From positions 124,001 to 188,000 of the forward strand of contig NZ_JBIWER010000007.1 of assembly GCF_044762655.1 (NCBI RefSeq): a stretch of 64,000 nucleotides of DNA. The letters run 5' to 3'. Position numbers and translations under genes: made by a program. The notes under the pieces were generated by a model, which saw only the letters and a program-made list of their open reading frames with translations, was not told where the DNA came from and made no database searches. Origin of the DNA: Psychrobacillus sp044762655. GTDB lineage: Bacteria; Bacillota; Bacilli; Bacillales_A; Planococcaceae. Below are positions 8,688 to 17,106 of this stretch, in pieces. Positions within the stretch are counted from its first letter, which is position 1; each line of letters starts with the position of its first letter.

Positions 8688-9874
8688 TGTTGAATTTCTC
8701 CTAATAACTCAATTACCGCATCGATTGAGTCTATTTGATTACGTCTAACTATTAGTAATTCTCCGGCATTAAGCGTTTGTTTTTTTAGTAAAATTCGTTG
8801 CTCTTGGTTTACAATGCTATCTAAGTCTTTGACATGTGCCAATCCAATTGTTCTACGAATAAGTTCACACCCTGCAAAACCTAATGAATCATGAAATATT
8901 TTTTCCAATACAAATGCATCATAGCCTTCTATATCCTTAAAGGAATCGAATTCACTCTGTTTCAAAAAATCTGAAAATTTGGTCGAGAAAATAAGCCATG
9001 TGTTTTGTATATGATCGTTAATAACCTCACGTTGTTCGCCTTCTCTTGTAATGGATTGAACGATTAAATTTCCCAAAAACAAGCCTATATCAAATCCAAT
9101 AGGACCATAAAAAGCAAACTCTGGATCGATTACTTTTGTTTCTTCTTCACTTGCAAATATACTTCCCGTATGAAGATCTCCATGCAGTAAAGCCTCTGCC
9201 TCTGTCAAAAAGCTTCGTTTTAGTTTTGCCACTTCGAGCTTTAATAAATGGTTATTCCAGATAGCCTCGACCTCTGCTTGTAATGCAGGTTCAAAATCAT
9301 TTGTTTCATGATCAAAAAAAGGATCCGTAAAGATTAAGTCTTCTGTGATCTTACACAATTCTGGATTAGAAAACTCTACAACAAGCGCCTTTTTTTCAAA
9401 GGGGTGAAGTGCAAAATCAGAAGTATTAAAAAGTGTTAATGCTAGATATTCTCCAATATCGGTTGATAATTTAGGATATGATTCACCTTTTATCAAACCC
9501 TCCCGTACTATTTGAAGATGTGACAAATCTTCCATTACCGTTATAGCTAAATCTTCATCTGCTGCATAGACTTTGGGAACAAGACCAACTGCATATTCTC
9601 CATGTTTTTGTAAGGCAGTTGCTTCAATCTTTGCCCTTTTCAGCGTAAGTGGCCAACTTTCTCCAACGACCTTTGCATAGGGTAGTGCCTGTTTAATAAT
9701 AATTCCTCGTTTACTCACTTGATCCGTTATATGGAATACATAGTTTAAGTTTCCATCGCCAATCTCTTTGCAAACTAATGGAGCTTCGTTTGAGAACAAG
9801 GATAATTCCTTTGCCAGTGAAATTGCCGTTTCTTCCGTTAATGATTCGTATTGTTTTGTAGTTACTACCGCCAT
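8684..9874 (-). CDS. mtnK: 5-methylthioribose kinase
   Basis: 396 residues of the choline/aminoglycoside-kinase-like fold. It phosphorylates 5-methylthioribose on C1 with ATP, starting MTR salvage. The catalytic loop HGDLHTGSI and the metal-binding VIDPEFAFYGPIGFD follow the expected order in the second half. The leader holds a SAM-I riboswitch, so the gene should be on when SAM is low. AAAGGGAG precedes the ATG. First gene of the five-gene leftward operon. Confidence 0.96.
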   Translation of the reverse strand: MAVVTTKQYESLTEETAISLAKELSLFSNEAPLVCKEIGDGNLNYVFHITDQVSKRGIIIKQALPYAKVVGESWPLTLKRAKIEATALQKHGEYAVGLVPKVYAADEDLAITVMEDLSHLQIVREGLIKGESYPKLSTDIGEYLALTLFNTSDFALHPFEKKALVVEFSNPELCKITEDLIFTDPFFDHETNDFEPALQAEVEAIWNNHLLKLEVAKLKRSFLTEAEALLHGDLHTGSIFASEEETKVIDPEFAFYGPIGFDIGLFLGNLIVQSITREGEQREVINDHIQNTWLIFSTKFSDFLKQSEFDSFKDIEGYDAFVLEKIFHDSLGFAGCELIRRTIGLAHVKDLDSIVNQEQRILLKKQTLNAGELLIVRRNQIDSIDAVIELLGEIQQ

Positions 9875-9898
9875 TACTTTCTCCCTTTCATTTACAAA

Positions 9899-10106
9899 AA
9901 TAAAAAACCTCTTTCAAAAGAAAGAGGTTTAGAATAAGAGATTCTGAACCTCTTATCTCTCAGAAAGTAAACTTTCTGATGGAATTAGCACCGTGCCTTA
10001 CGGAATTTTACATTCCGGCGCATAAAGCGCCCCGTCTCACAACGGTATTACGGTCGGTTGCTGGGCTTCATAGGGCCATTATCCCTCCGCCTGCTCTTGA
10101 TAAGAG
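9899..10106 (-). ncRNA. SAM-I (S-box) riboswitch with terminator, mtnK leader
   Basis: Read leftward, the aptamer (about 10106-9950) has the S-box core GCGGAGGGATAATGGCCC, GAAGCCCAGCAACC and a P1 helix pairing 10099-10106 with 9950-9957. An intrinsic terminator follows (arms AACCTCTTTC and GAAAGAGGTT, 9906-9929, then a T-rich run). An alternative pairing of the GAGGTT segment can act as antiterminator. Known S-boxes switch genes off when SAM binds, which fits methionine salvage genes. Confidence 0.95.
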
Positions 10107-10267
10107 TACGTTACAACTATTTACGATTGATTAGAATCCTAGCATATTAGAAAAAGTTATGTCAACTGTTTTTTTGAATAAAAATAAATTTAAATTTTCT
10201 TATTGACAGAATTTTTATACCATGGAATAATCAATATTATTTATTAAATACTTTAACCGAATATTTT

Positions 10268-10415
10268 TTCTTATTTAGAGCAGGTGGAGGGACAAGCCCT
10301 ATGATACCCGGCAACCGATTCAATTTTGAACACGGTGCTAATTCTTGCAGCTAACAAGCTGAGAAATAAGAAGTTGTTAGACTATTAACCTCTTCTTATT
10401 TGAAGAGGTTTTTTT
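10268..10415 (+). ncRNA. SAM-I (S-box) riboswitch with terminator, mtnW leader
   Basis: The aptamer (about 10268-10372) has GAGCAGGTGGAGGGAC, GATACCCGGCAACC, GGTGCTAATTC and a P1 helix pairing CTTATTT (10270-10276) with AAATAAG (10364-10370). The terminator (10387-10415) has arms AACCTCTTC and GAAGAGGTT followed by seven Ts. It faces away from the mtnK S-box. About 165 bases separate the two aptamers, so both promoters must fall in this AT-rich gap. Confidence 0.95.
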
Positions 10416-10423
10416 AATGTCAT

Positions 10424-10466
10424 CTGTCCAGCGCTAGTCAGGGCTTGCATAGGCGCTTGTGCATTT
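10424..10466. repeat. short copy of dispersed repeat in the mtnW leader
   Basis: Read in reverse, it gives CAAGCGCCTATG, AGCCCTGAC and AGCGCTGGACA, which match the ends of the longer copies at 15999-16135 and 62206-62314. It lies between the S-box terminator and the mtnW ribosome-binding site. Confidence 0.6.
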
Positions 10467-10486
10467 ATAAGTCAGGAGTGAAATAA

Positions 10487-11707
10487 ATGAGCGGAGTTAC
10501 TGCACACTATCAACTATATGGAAAAGCTGGATCGTTTGAAAGAAAGGCGAAAGATATTGCACTTGGTTTGACTATTGGTTCTTGGACCACTTTAGCCTTG
10601 TTAGAACAGGAGCAGCTAAAAAAACATAAAGGAACTGTACTATCCGTTACGGAATTTAAGGATATACTTCACCCAATTAATCCTGAAAAGGTGAAAGGTG
10701 AAATTAAAATATTCTACCCTGCAGCAAACTTTTCGGCTGATATACCTGCAATTTTAACTACAGTCTTCGGCAAACTATCCTTAGATGGTGAAATAAAACT
10801 ATTAGATTTAGAATTCGATTCAAGTCTATTGTCCAGTTTCCCAGGACCTCGCTTCGGCATTCAAGGCATTCGAGAAAGATTAGGTGTTTTTGAACGTCCG
10901 CTTGTCATGAGTATATTCAAAGGGGTCATTGGGAGAGATATCGAATTTTTAGCCGAACAGCTTAGACAACAAGCGCTTGGTGGAGTTGATCTTGTAAAAG
11001 ACGATGAGATACTATTTGAAAATCCTCTAACTACTTTTGAAAAGCGTATATCTGCTGGTCGAGAAGTGCTAAATCAGGTGTATGAAGAAACCGGACACCG
11101 TACGCTATATGCAGTAAATTTATCTGGACGTACTTTCAAATTAAAGGACAAGGCTAAAAAAGCGCGAGAACTTGGAGCAGATGCACTTTTATTTAATGTT
11201 CATGCTTACGGATTAGATGTTCTTCAGGAGCTAGCAGAAGACGATGAAATTCAATTGCCACTCATGGCTCATCCCGCTTATAGTGGAGCATTTACTTCTT
11301 CCGCATTTTATGGAGTTTCAACGCCATTAGTTCTTGGAAAACTCACTCGATATGCGGGGGCAGACTTCTCGTTATTCCCTTCTCCTTATGGTAGTGTTGC
11401 ACTTGAAAAGTCTATAGCTCTTTCTCTAGGCGAAGAACTAACAAAAAACAGTAACGTTAAACAAAGCTTTCCAGTACCATCTGCCGGCATTCATCCTGGT
11501 CTCGTACCACTATTAATGAATGACTATGGAATAGATAGCATTATTAATGCAGGGGGCGGTGTACATGGACATCCCGCCGGTGCAATCGGAGGGGGGCTAG
11601 CTTTTAGGCAGGCCGTAGCGGCTGTATTGGAAGATATTCCATTAGAGCAGGCAGCGAAACAACATAGTGAACTAAAAACGGCACTTGAATTATGGGGTGA
11701 TAAGTAA
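10487..11707 (+). CDS. mtnW: 2,3-diketo-5-methylthiopentyl-1-phosphate enolase (RuBisCO-like protein)
   Basis: 406 residues of the RuBisCO-like family. It enolises 2,3-diketo-5-methylthiopentyl-1-phosphate in MTR salvage and does not fix CO2. The motif GGVDLVKDDEIL supplies the active-site Lys and acidic metal ligands, and NAGGGVHGHPAGAIGGG forms the C-terminal phosphate-binding region. CAGGAG precedes the ATG. First gene of mtnWXBD, controlled by the S-box upstream. mtnX begins one base after its stop. Confidence 0.96.
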   Translation: MSGVTAHYQLYGKAGSFERKAKDIALGLTIGSWTTLALLEQEQLKKHKGTVLSVTEFKDILHPINPEKVKGEIKIFYPAANFSADIPAILTTVFGKLSLDGEIKLLDLEFDSSLLSSFPGPRFGIQGIRERLGVFERPLVMSIFKGVIGRDIEFLAEQLRQQALGGVDLVKDDEILFENPLTTFEKRISAGREVLNQVYEETGHRTLYAVNLSGRTFKLKDKAKKARELGADALLFNVHAYGLDVLQELAEDDEIQLPLMAHPAYSGAFTSSAFYGVSTPLVLGKLTRYAGADFSLFPSPYGSVALEKSIALSLGEELTKNSNVKQSFPVPSAGIHPGLVPLLMNDYGIDSIINAGGGVHGHPAGAIGGGLAFRQAVAAVLEDIPLEQAAKQHSELKTALELWGDK

Positions 11708-11708
11708 T

Positions 11709-12374
11709 ATGAGTAAACTTGTAATTTTTTGTGACTTTGATGGAACTATTACCAATCAAGATAACATTATGGCTATCATGAAAAAATTTGCACCACCAGA
11801 ATGGATACCGATTAAAGATGATATTTTAGGTCAACGAATTTCCATTAGGGATGGCGTAGCAAAAATGTTCTCTCTCCTACCTATTGAGTCAAAAGATGAA
11901 ATTATTTCTTTTGTGCGCCAGCAGGCAATCATCCGTGATGGGTTTAGTGAATTTGTATCCTTTACAAAAAAGCATGACATACCACTTTACATCGTAAGTG
12001 GCGGGATAGACTTTTTCGTTCATAATCTACTAGAACCATTTGGACCATTTGCAGGTGTTTACTGCAACGAATCGGATTTTTCGAAAGAAACTATTCACAT
12101 TGAGTTTCCATATAGCTGTGATGAACAATGTACGAGCCAAGGCTGTGGTTGCTGTAAACCATCTATTATTCGTACCCTTCTTCACCAAGATGCAGTGAGT
12201 GTTGTAATTGGCGATTCTATCACTGATTTAGAAGCCGCAAAATTGGGAGATATCATTATCGCAAGAGATTTCTTAATCGAAAAATGCGAAGAATTAAATA
12301 TTCCCTATGAGCCTTTTGAAAACTTCCACGATGTAATAGAGATTATTGAGCCGAAGTTAGGTGTGGAAATATGA
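11709..12374 (+). CDS. mtnX: 2-hydroxy-3-keto-5-methylthiopentenyl-1-phosphate phosphatase
   Basis: A 221-residue HAD-superfamily phosphatase that follows MtnW and yields the acireductone. HAD motif I is DFDGT (9-13), motif II is VSGG and motif III is GDSITDLEAA. A CDEQCTSQGCGCCK Cys-rich segment near the middle is typical of MtnX. The ATG at 11709, one base after the mtnW stop, was chosen because the longer frame would run back into mtnW. The last four bases overlap the mtnB start. Confidence 0.95.
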   Translation: MSKLVIFCDFDGTITNQDNIMAIMKKFAPPEWIPIKDDILGQRISIRDGVAKMFSLLPIESKDEIISFVRQQAIIRDGFSEFVSFTKKHDIPLYIVSGGIDFFVHNLLEPFGPFAGVYCNESDFSKETIHIEFPYSCDEQCTSQGCGCCKPSIIRTLLHQDAVSVVIGDSITDLEAAKLGDIIIARDFLIEKCEELNIPYEPFENFHDVIEIIEPKLGVEI

Positions 12375-12985
12375 CATTACAATATAAATGGGAAGAACTT
12401 GCCGACATAAAAGATGAATTAGCCACCAGAGATTGGTTTATGGGAACTAGCGGAAACCTTGCTATTAAAGTACAGTACGATCCAATAGAGTTCTTAGTAA
12501 CTGCAAGTGGAAAAGACAAAAAAAAGAGAACATCAGAGGACTTTTTACTTGTTGATGTTGATGGAAAAGCAGTGGAAAGCACTCATTTAACTCCTTCAGC
12601 CGAAACATTACTACACTGTGCAATATATAAGAAAACAAATGCAGGTTGTAGTCTACACGTCCATACAGTGCATAATAACGTTATTTCGGAATTATATGGA
12701 GATCAAGGCTTAGTAAGTTTTCAAGGTATTGAACTCATTAAAGCTTTCGGAATGTGGGAGGAGGATGCTATCCTTTCCATCCCAATTATCCCTAACCACG
12801 CGCATATTCCAAAACTTGCAGAGGAGTTTGCATCGTATATTTCAGCAGATAAGGGAGCTATCCTTATTCGTAACCATGGTATAACTGTTTGGGGAAAAGA
12901 TGGATTTGAAGCTAAAAAACTGCTAGAGGCTTGTGAGTTTTTATTTCAATATCAATTAGCATTGCATCAAATAAACTTAAAATAG
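12371..12985 (+). CDS. mtnB: methylthioribulose-1-phosphate dehydratase
   Basis: 204 residues of the class II aldolase/adducin fold. It dehydrates methylthioribulose-1-phosphate to the diketo intermediate used by MtnW. SGNLAIK near the N-terminus and the zinc-binding histidines in LHVHTVHNN and later in IRNHGITVWG are visible. The start overlaps mtnX by four bases (ATGA), a sign of translational coupling. Confidence 0.95.
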   Translation: MTLQYKWEELADIKDELATRDWFMGTSGNLAIKVQYDPIEFLVTASGKDKKKRTSEDFLLVDVDGKAVESTHLTPSAETLLHCAIYKKTNAGCSLHVHTVHNNVISELYGDQGLVSFQGIELIKAFGMWEEDAILSIPIIPNHAHIPKLAEEFASYISADKGAILIRNHGITVWGKDGFEAKKLLEACEFLFQYQLALHQINLK

Positions 12986-13001
12986 AAAGGAAGATTCTTA
13001 A

Positions 13002-13535
13002 ATGGCTATTATTAAAATCCAAGAAACAAATGAAACAATTGAAGCACAAAACGAGGTTGCAACATTTTTAGAAAGTCAGGAAGTAATATATGAACATTGG
13101 GATAATAATAAGTTACCGGAAAATCTTCGGGAAAAATTTGACTTAAGCGACGAGGAAAAACAAGAGATTCTCCAAGCTTTCCAAGTGGAAATTGACGATA
13201 TTTCTACTCGTCGTGGCTATCAAGCATCTGATATTATCTCTCTTACTGATTCTAATCCCAACTTAGACGAGCTGTTAAAAAATTTCGAACGTAAGCACAT
13301 TCATACAGACGATGAAGTTCGTTATATTGTAAGTGGTCATGGTGTTTTCATCATACAAGGGAAGGATGAACGCTACTTTGAAGTACATCTTTCTCCTGGC
13401 GATTTGATATCGGTGCCAGAGAATATCACACATTACTTCACATTATCAGAAGATCGTAAAGTTGTGGCTATTCGTATTTTTGTAACAACAGAGGGTTGGG
13501 TACCAGTTTATCAAGAGGAAGCAGTAGAACAATAA
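13002..13535 (+). CDS. mtnD: acireductone dioxygenase
   Basis: A 177-residue cupin that oxidises the acireductone to the 2-oxo acid precursor of methionine plus formate (Fe form), or makes CO in an off-pathway reaction (Ni form). The metal site is HIHTDDEVRY (two His and a Glu), with a later His in ITHYF. GAAAGGAAG precedes the ATG. Last gene of mtnWXBD, ending before a bidirectional hairpin. The final transaminase (mtnE) is not in this window. Confidence 0.95.
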   Translation: MAIIKIQETNETIEAQNEVATFLESQEVIYEHWDNNKLPENLREKFDLSDEEKQEILQAFQVEIDDISTRRGYQASDIISLTDSNPNLDELLKNFERKHIHTDDEVRYIVSGHGVFIIQGKDERYFEVHLSPGDLISVPENITHYFTLSEDRKVVAIRIFVTTEGWVPVYQEEAVEQ

Positions 13536-13572
13536 ATTTAAGTACGTTGTAGCCTCCGCTTAGTTTTACTAA

Positions 13573-13612
13573 AAAAGTGGATGAACTCATTTTATGAGTT
13601 CATCCACTTTTT
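13573..13612. terminator. bidirectional terminator between mtnD and the acetyltransferase gene
   Basis: A near-perfect stem: AAAAGTGGATGAACTCAT (13573-13590) pairs with 13594-13611, with a 3-base loop, an A-run on the left and a T-run on the right. Its right arm is also the last eight codons of the leftward acetyltransferase gene. Confidence 0.85.
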
Positions 13613-14321
13613 CCATGTCTATTCGGTAAATTCCTTTTATATCGCGTAATGTACAACCGTTTGCCTCAAAAATCTTCCTCATTGGGGCATTACCAGTATC
13701 TGTACTTCCTACGTAAATTTTAGCACCAAGTGGTTTCAACAGCTCCATTGTAATAGCATGAAATAGCTTACCGTATCCTTTACAACGTTGCTCTGGCACA
13801 ACCCCAAAATAAAACATTCTTCCTTCATCAGTTGTACCCTCTTCAATATGAGGAATACTAATACCAGAGTTCATCCCATTTTGAGAAAAGATAAAGCACT
13901 GGTCTCGCCAATTTTCACCTAGTTCACGTTCAAGCGATTCCATTATCTGACTTATAGAAAACAAATTATTTTTGTTAGCTGAACCAGTCCTGCATGCATC
14001 GTACAATAAAGCAAATTCTGAATCCGACACTGGACTGTCTGAAAGAGCTACTACTTGAACACTATTAGATGTTTTAACAGGTCCTTCCAATATCTTTGTA
14101 TACTCCACAATAGAAGACACCTTCTTGAACCGACGCTTTAAAAGCCAGTCCTCGTTCTCCTCATCCATCATAAGTGAGAGATATACTACATTTTGTTCCT
14201 TCCACTCTGTTAATAATTTATCAAATGCAACTAAATAATCTATATTTGGAATATGAGATACTTTAAGTTGATCCACAAGCCAGTATTCTTGGTCTTTTTT
14301 AATCAGATTGAACAGGTTCAA
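13587..14321 (-). CDS. GNAT-family N-acetyltransferase
   Basis: 244 residues. A GNAT fold is seen in the second half: FYFGVVPEQRCKGYGKLF carries the acetyl-CoA loop RxxGxG, and NAPMRKIFEANGC is the usual late strand-helix. The first half may be a degenerate second GNAT unit. The substrate is unknown. The TTG start has GGGGGA eight bases upstream. It begins 24 bases after the lysine-type ABC ATPase gene and is probably its last co-transcribed member. The gene's end is embedded in the shared terminator hairpin. Confidence 0.75.
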   Translation of the reverse strand: MNLFNLIKKDQEYWLVDQLKVSHIPNIDYLVAFDKLLTEWKEQNVVYLSLMMDEENEDWLLKRRFKKVSSIVEYTKILEGPVKTSNSVQVVALSDSPVSDSEFALLYDACRTGSANKNNLFSISQIMESLERELGENWRDQCFIFSQNGMNSGISIPHIEEGTTDEGRMFYFGVVPEQRCKGYGKLFHAITMELLKPLGAKIYVGSTDTGNAPMRKIFEANGCTLRDIKGIYRIDMEKVDELIK

Positions 14322-14344
14322 CTATCGATTCCCCCATTATTAAA

Positions 14345-15079
14345 TTAGCTTAATGTTCGTTTTAAGAAAGTTTTCGTTCTTTCTTCTCTTGGGTTATTAA
14401 AGATTTGCTCTGGAGTGCCTTCCTCAGCAATTACACCTTTATCCATAAAAACAACTCGATCCGCTACTTCTTTTGCGAACTCCATTTCATGTGTAACTAC
14501 TAACATTGTAAGTCCAGTGCCCGCTAACTCTTTCATAACTTTTAACACCTCTCCAACCATTTCTGGATCAAGTGCCGATGTTGGTTCATCAAATAACATA
14601 ACATCTGGCTCCATAGATAGGGCTCTAGCTATCGCAACACGTTGCTTTTGACCACCTGATAATTGCTTTGGTTGAGCATTCACATAATGATCCATCCCTA
14701 CTACTTTTAAATATTTTAACGCAATCTTTTCAGCATCCTCTTTCGAGCGTTTTAATACTTTTACTTGACCGACGATACAGTTATTCAAAACATTATGGTT
14801 ATTAAATAAGTTAAACTGTTGGAAAACCATTCCTAACTTTGTACGATAGGCATGAATATCATATTTTTCATCTAAAATATTCTCTCCGTGATAAATGATT
14901 TGTCCACCACTAGGTTTTTCTAACAAATTTATACACCGAAGTAAAGTCGACTTTCCTGAACCAGAGGAACCGATGATACAAACAACTTCTCCTTTGTTCA
15001 CTGAAAAATCTATATCTTTTAGAACCTCATGATTTCCGAAGGATTTACTTAAATGTTGAACTTCGATGACATTATCCAT
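14345..15079 (-). CDS. polar amino acid (probably lysine) ABC transporter ATPase
   Basis: A 244-residue ATPase of the GlnQ/HisP family with Walker A GSSGSGKST, signature LSGGQKQRVAIARAL and Walker B VMLFDEPTSALD. It energises the permease encoded just upstream (18-base gap). The lysine riboswitch at the head of the operon indicates lysine or a lysine-like cationic amino acid. GGAGGAGAAATCT precedes the ATG. Confidence 0.92.
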   Translation of the reverse strand: MDNVIEVQHLSKSFGNHEVLKDIDFSVNKGEVVCIIGSSGSGKSTLLRCINLLEKPSGGQIIYHGENILDEKYDIHAYRTKLGMVFQQFNLFNNHNVLNNCIVGQVKVLKRSKEDAEKIALKYLKVVGMDHYVNAQPKQLSGGQKQRVAIARALSMEPDVMLFDEPTSALDPEMVGEVLKVMKELAGTGLTMLVVTHEMEFAKEVADRVVFMDKGVIAEEGTPEQIFNNPREERTKTFLKRTLS

Positions 15080-15097
15080 AGATTTCTCCTCCTTCGT

Positions 15098-15856
15098 TTA
15101 ATCGATTTTAGCATTTTTAGGCAGCATAAGCTGTGGCGGTGGCTGTCCAATCATACTGTAGTTTTCCGGACCATCTAATTTTCTTTCTATATATCGTAAT
15201 ATTAATGTCACCGTAAATGTCATGATGAAGTACAAAATACACGCTATAAAGAAGGGTTCAAAATATTTGAAGCTGATGCCTGCAACTGTTTTGGTTTGAA
15301 AATACAGCTCCGTAACACCAATAACATTTAATACGGAAGTATCTTTAATATTAATAATAAATTGATTGCCTGTTGCTGGTAAAATATTGCGAATTACCTG
15401 TGGCAAAACAACGTTCCACATTGTTTGAACATGATTCATACCTATTGCTTGCGCAGACTCAAATTGTCCCTTATCAATAGAAATAACTCCACCTCGGACG
15501 ATTTCTGCCATATAGGCACCGGTGTTGATCGAAACGATGAATATGGCCGCCAATGTACGGTCCATATCTACACCAAATGCTAATGCAGAGCCATAAAAGA
15601 TCACCATAGCCTGTACAATCATTGGAGTCCCTCTGAAAAACTCAATATATACAGAGAGTATCAAATTTACTATTTTTAACAAAACCCTTTTTAGTTTTCT
15701 TTCTGGCGTGGGAATTGTACGAATAACCCCTGCAAGCAACCCAATAACTGCTCCCAAAATTGTACCTATAATAGAGATTAACAGGGTCATCCCCGCTCCA
15801 CGAAGGAACATCGGCCAGTTATTTGTAATCATCGAAATAATATACTCCATACTCAT
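15098..15856 (-). CDS. polar amino acid (probably lysine) ABC transporter permease
   Basis: A 252-residue permease of the HisMQ family, with an N-terminal hydrophobic segment, FFRGTPMIVQAMVIFYG, the loop AEIVRGGVISIDKGQFESAQAIG (EAA motif) and about five membrane spans. AAAGGAGGG precedes the ATG. It lies between the ATPase gene and, across a 342-base gap holding repeats, the binding-protein gene. Only one permease gene is present, so it probably works as a homodimer. Confidence 0.92.
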   Translation of the reverse strand: MSMEYIISMITNNWPMFLRGAGMTLLISIIGTILGAVIGLLAGVIRTIPTPERKLKRVLLKIVNLILSVYIEFFRGTPMIVQAMVIFYGSALAFGVDMDRTLAAIFIVSINTGAYMAEIVRGGVISIDKGQFESAQAIGMNHVQTMWNVVLPQVIRNILPATGNQFIINIKDTSVLNVIGVTELYFQTKTVAGISFKYFEPFFIACILYFIMTFTVTLILRYIERKLDGPENYSMIGQPPPQLMLPKNAKID

Positions 15857-15884
15857 ACATTTCCCTCCTTTCTTAGAAAATCGG

Positions 15885-16135
15885 CAGACGCAGCTCAGCA
15901 GCGAAGAGCGCTGGAAAACTTGAAGTAAAAGGCACTTTTTACCTTTTCAACAAGTCTGAAGCGATTGACTGCTGGCGTCTTAAGCTAGACAGTTTAGAAA
16001 AGCGCAAGCGCCTATGCTTTGGAAGTCAGTCTGTGGTCCTCCGACAAGCGCTGGAAGAATTTCACGTAAAGGCGTCCTTTGCCTTTGCTGAAATTCTGAA
16101 GCGACTCAGGCGGGCTAGGCGCTGGAGCTAGACAG
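15885..16135. repeat. two diverged tandem copies of a dispersed repeat inside the lysine-transport operon
   Basis: The region 15999-16135 (AAAAGCGCAAGCGCCTATG ... GACAAGCGCTGGAAGAATTTC ... CTGAAGCGACT ... GCTAGACAG) matches, in the opposite orientation, 62206-62314. A more diverged copy (15910-15990) shares GAGCGCTGGAAAACTTGAAG, TCTGAAGCGATT and GCTAGACAG. The segment is non-coding, richer in GC than its surroundings, and separates the binding-protein gene from the permease-ATPase genes. Confidence 0.7.
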
Positions 16136-16154
16136 ATAATTAGTAAAAATTAAT

Positions 16155-16185
16155 ATAAAAACCGACTGCAAAAAGATGCAGCCGG
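16155..16185 (-). terminator. terminator after the lysine-type binding-protein gene
   Basis: Leftward, CCGGCTGCA and TGCAGTCGG form a 9-bp stem followed by TTTTTAT. It lies 14 bases past the binding-protein stop, so permease and ATPase would need read-through or another promoter. Confidence 0.8.
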
Positions 16186-16198
16186 TATCACTTCATCC

Positions 16199-17047
16199 TT
16201 ATTCCGCTGCAGGTTGGTTATTAATAGCAGCATCCATAATCTCTTGACGCTCTTCCTCCGAAATTTCCGCTAAAATTTTGTTAATTTCCTCAGTTAAATT
16301 ACTACCTTTTTTCAATCCTACAGCTACTGCTGTATCCTCTTCTGCTGCTTTAAATCCATCTTTAAACTCTACCATTGCGAAGTTTTTGTTTGCAGAAGAA
16401 GCACTAATTCCTTCTGGACGCTCTGATACGTAGCCATCAATTACTCCAGATTCTAAAGCTACACGCATCGCGGAGAAATTATCAGATGCCGGTTGCTTTT
16501 GTACATCTTTAATTTGATCAATTACACCATAATGCGAAGTATTAAGCTGGCCTGTGATTTTCGCACCACTGAAATCTTGAATAGAAGTAGCTCCTTCAAA
16601 AGGACCACCTTTTTTCACAACCATTACAAAGTTCGATGTATAGTAGTTTTCCGAAAAATCGATTGTTTGTTTACGTTCTTCTGTAGGTGACATACCTGCT
16701 ATAATTGCATCAATTTTACCAGATTGCAACGAAGGAACAAGTCCATCCCATTCCGTTTTGACAATTACTAGTTCCTTCCCTAATCCTTCTGCAAGGCGTT
16801 TAGCAATTTCTACATCATATCCACCAGCATACTCTGCATTTCCGTCAATCTTTACTCCGCCATTAGAGTCATCGAGTTGAGTCCAGTTAAAAGGGGCATA
16901 ACCAGCTTCTAAACCTACTGTAAATGTATCAACAGCTTCCTTAGAATCAGACGAAGATCCTGAGGTTTTTGCATCACTCGCTCCACATGCTGCTAAAAAC
17001 AATACTAAGCTTGCGAATATCGTTAAAAATATTAATCTCTTTTTCAT
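16199..17047 (-). CDS. amino acid-binding lipoprotein, probably lysine-specific
   Basis: 282 residues: a lipoprotein signal with lipobox FLAAC, a Ser/Lys linker, then a bacterial extracellular solute-binding domain of family 3 (GLEAGYAPFNWTQ, YDVEIAKRLAEGLGKE, IIAGMSPTEERKQTIDFSENY). It should bind an amino acid outside the membrane. The ATG at 17047 is preceded by GGGAG and starts a proper signal peptide; a longer frame to 17089 does not. The lysine riboswitch directly upstream is the main evidence for lysine. Confidence 0.9.
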   Translation of the reverse strand: MKKRLIFLTIFASLVLFLAACGASDAKTSGSSSDSKEAVDTFTVGLEAGYAPFNWTQLDDSNGGVKIDGNAEYAGGYDVEIAKRLAEGLGKELVIVKTEWDGLVPSLQSGKIDAIIAGMSPTEERKQTIDFSENYYTSNFVMVVKKGGPFEGATSIQDFSGAKITGQLNTSHYGVIDQIKDVQKQPASDNFSAMRVALESGVIDGYVSERPEGISASSANKNFAMVEFKDGFKAAEEDTAVAVGLKKGSNLTEEINKILAEISEEERQEIMDAAINNQPAAE

Positions 17048-17106
17048 TCGAATTTCTCCCTTTTTTATTATTGTATGTTCCTCCAACAAAAAAAAGACAA
17101 CTTGTA

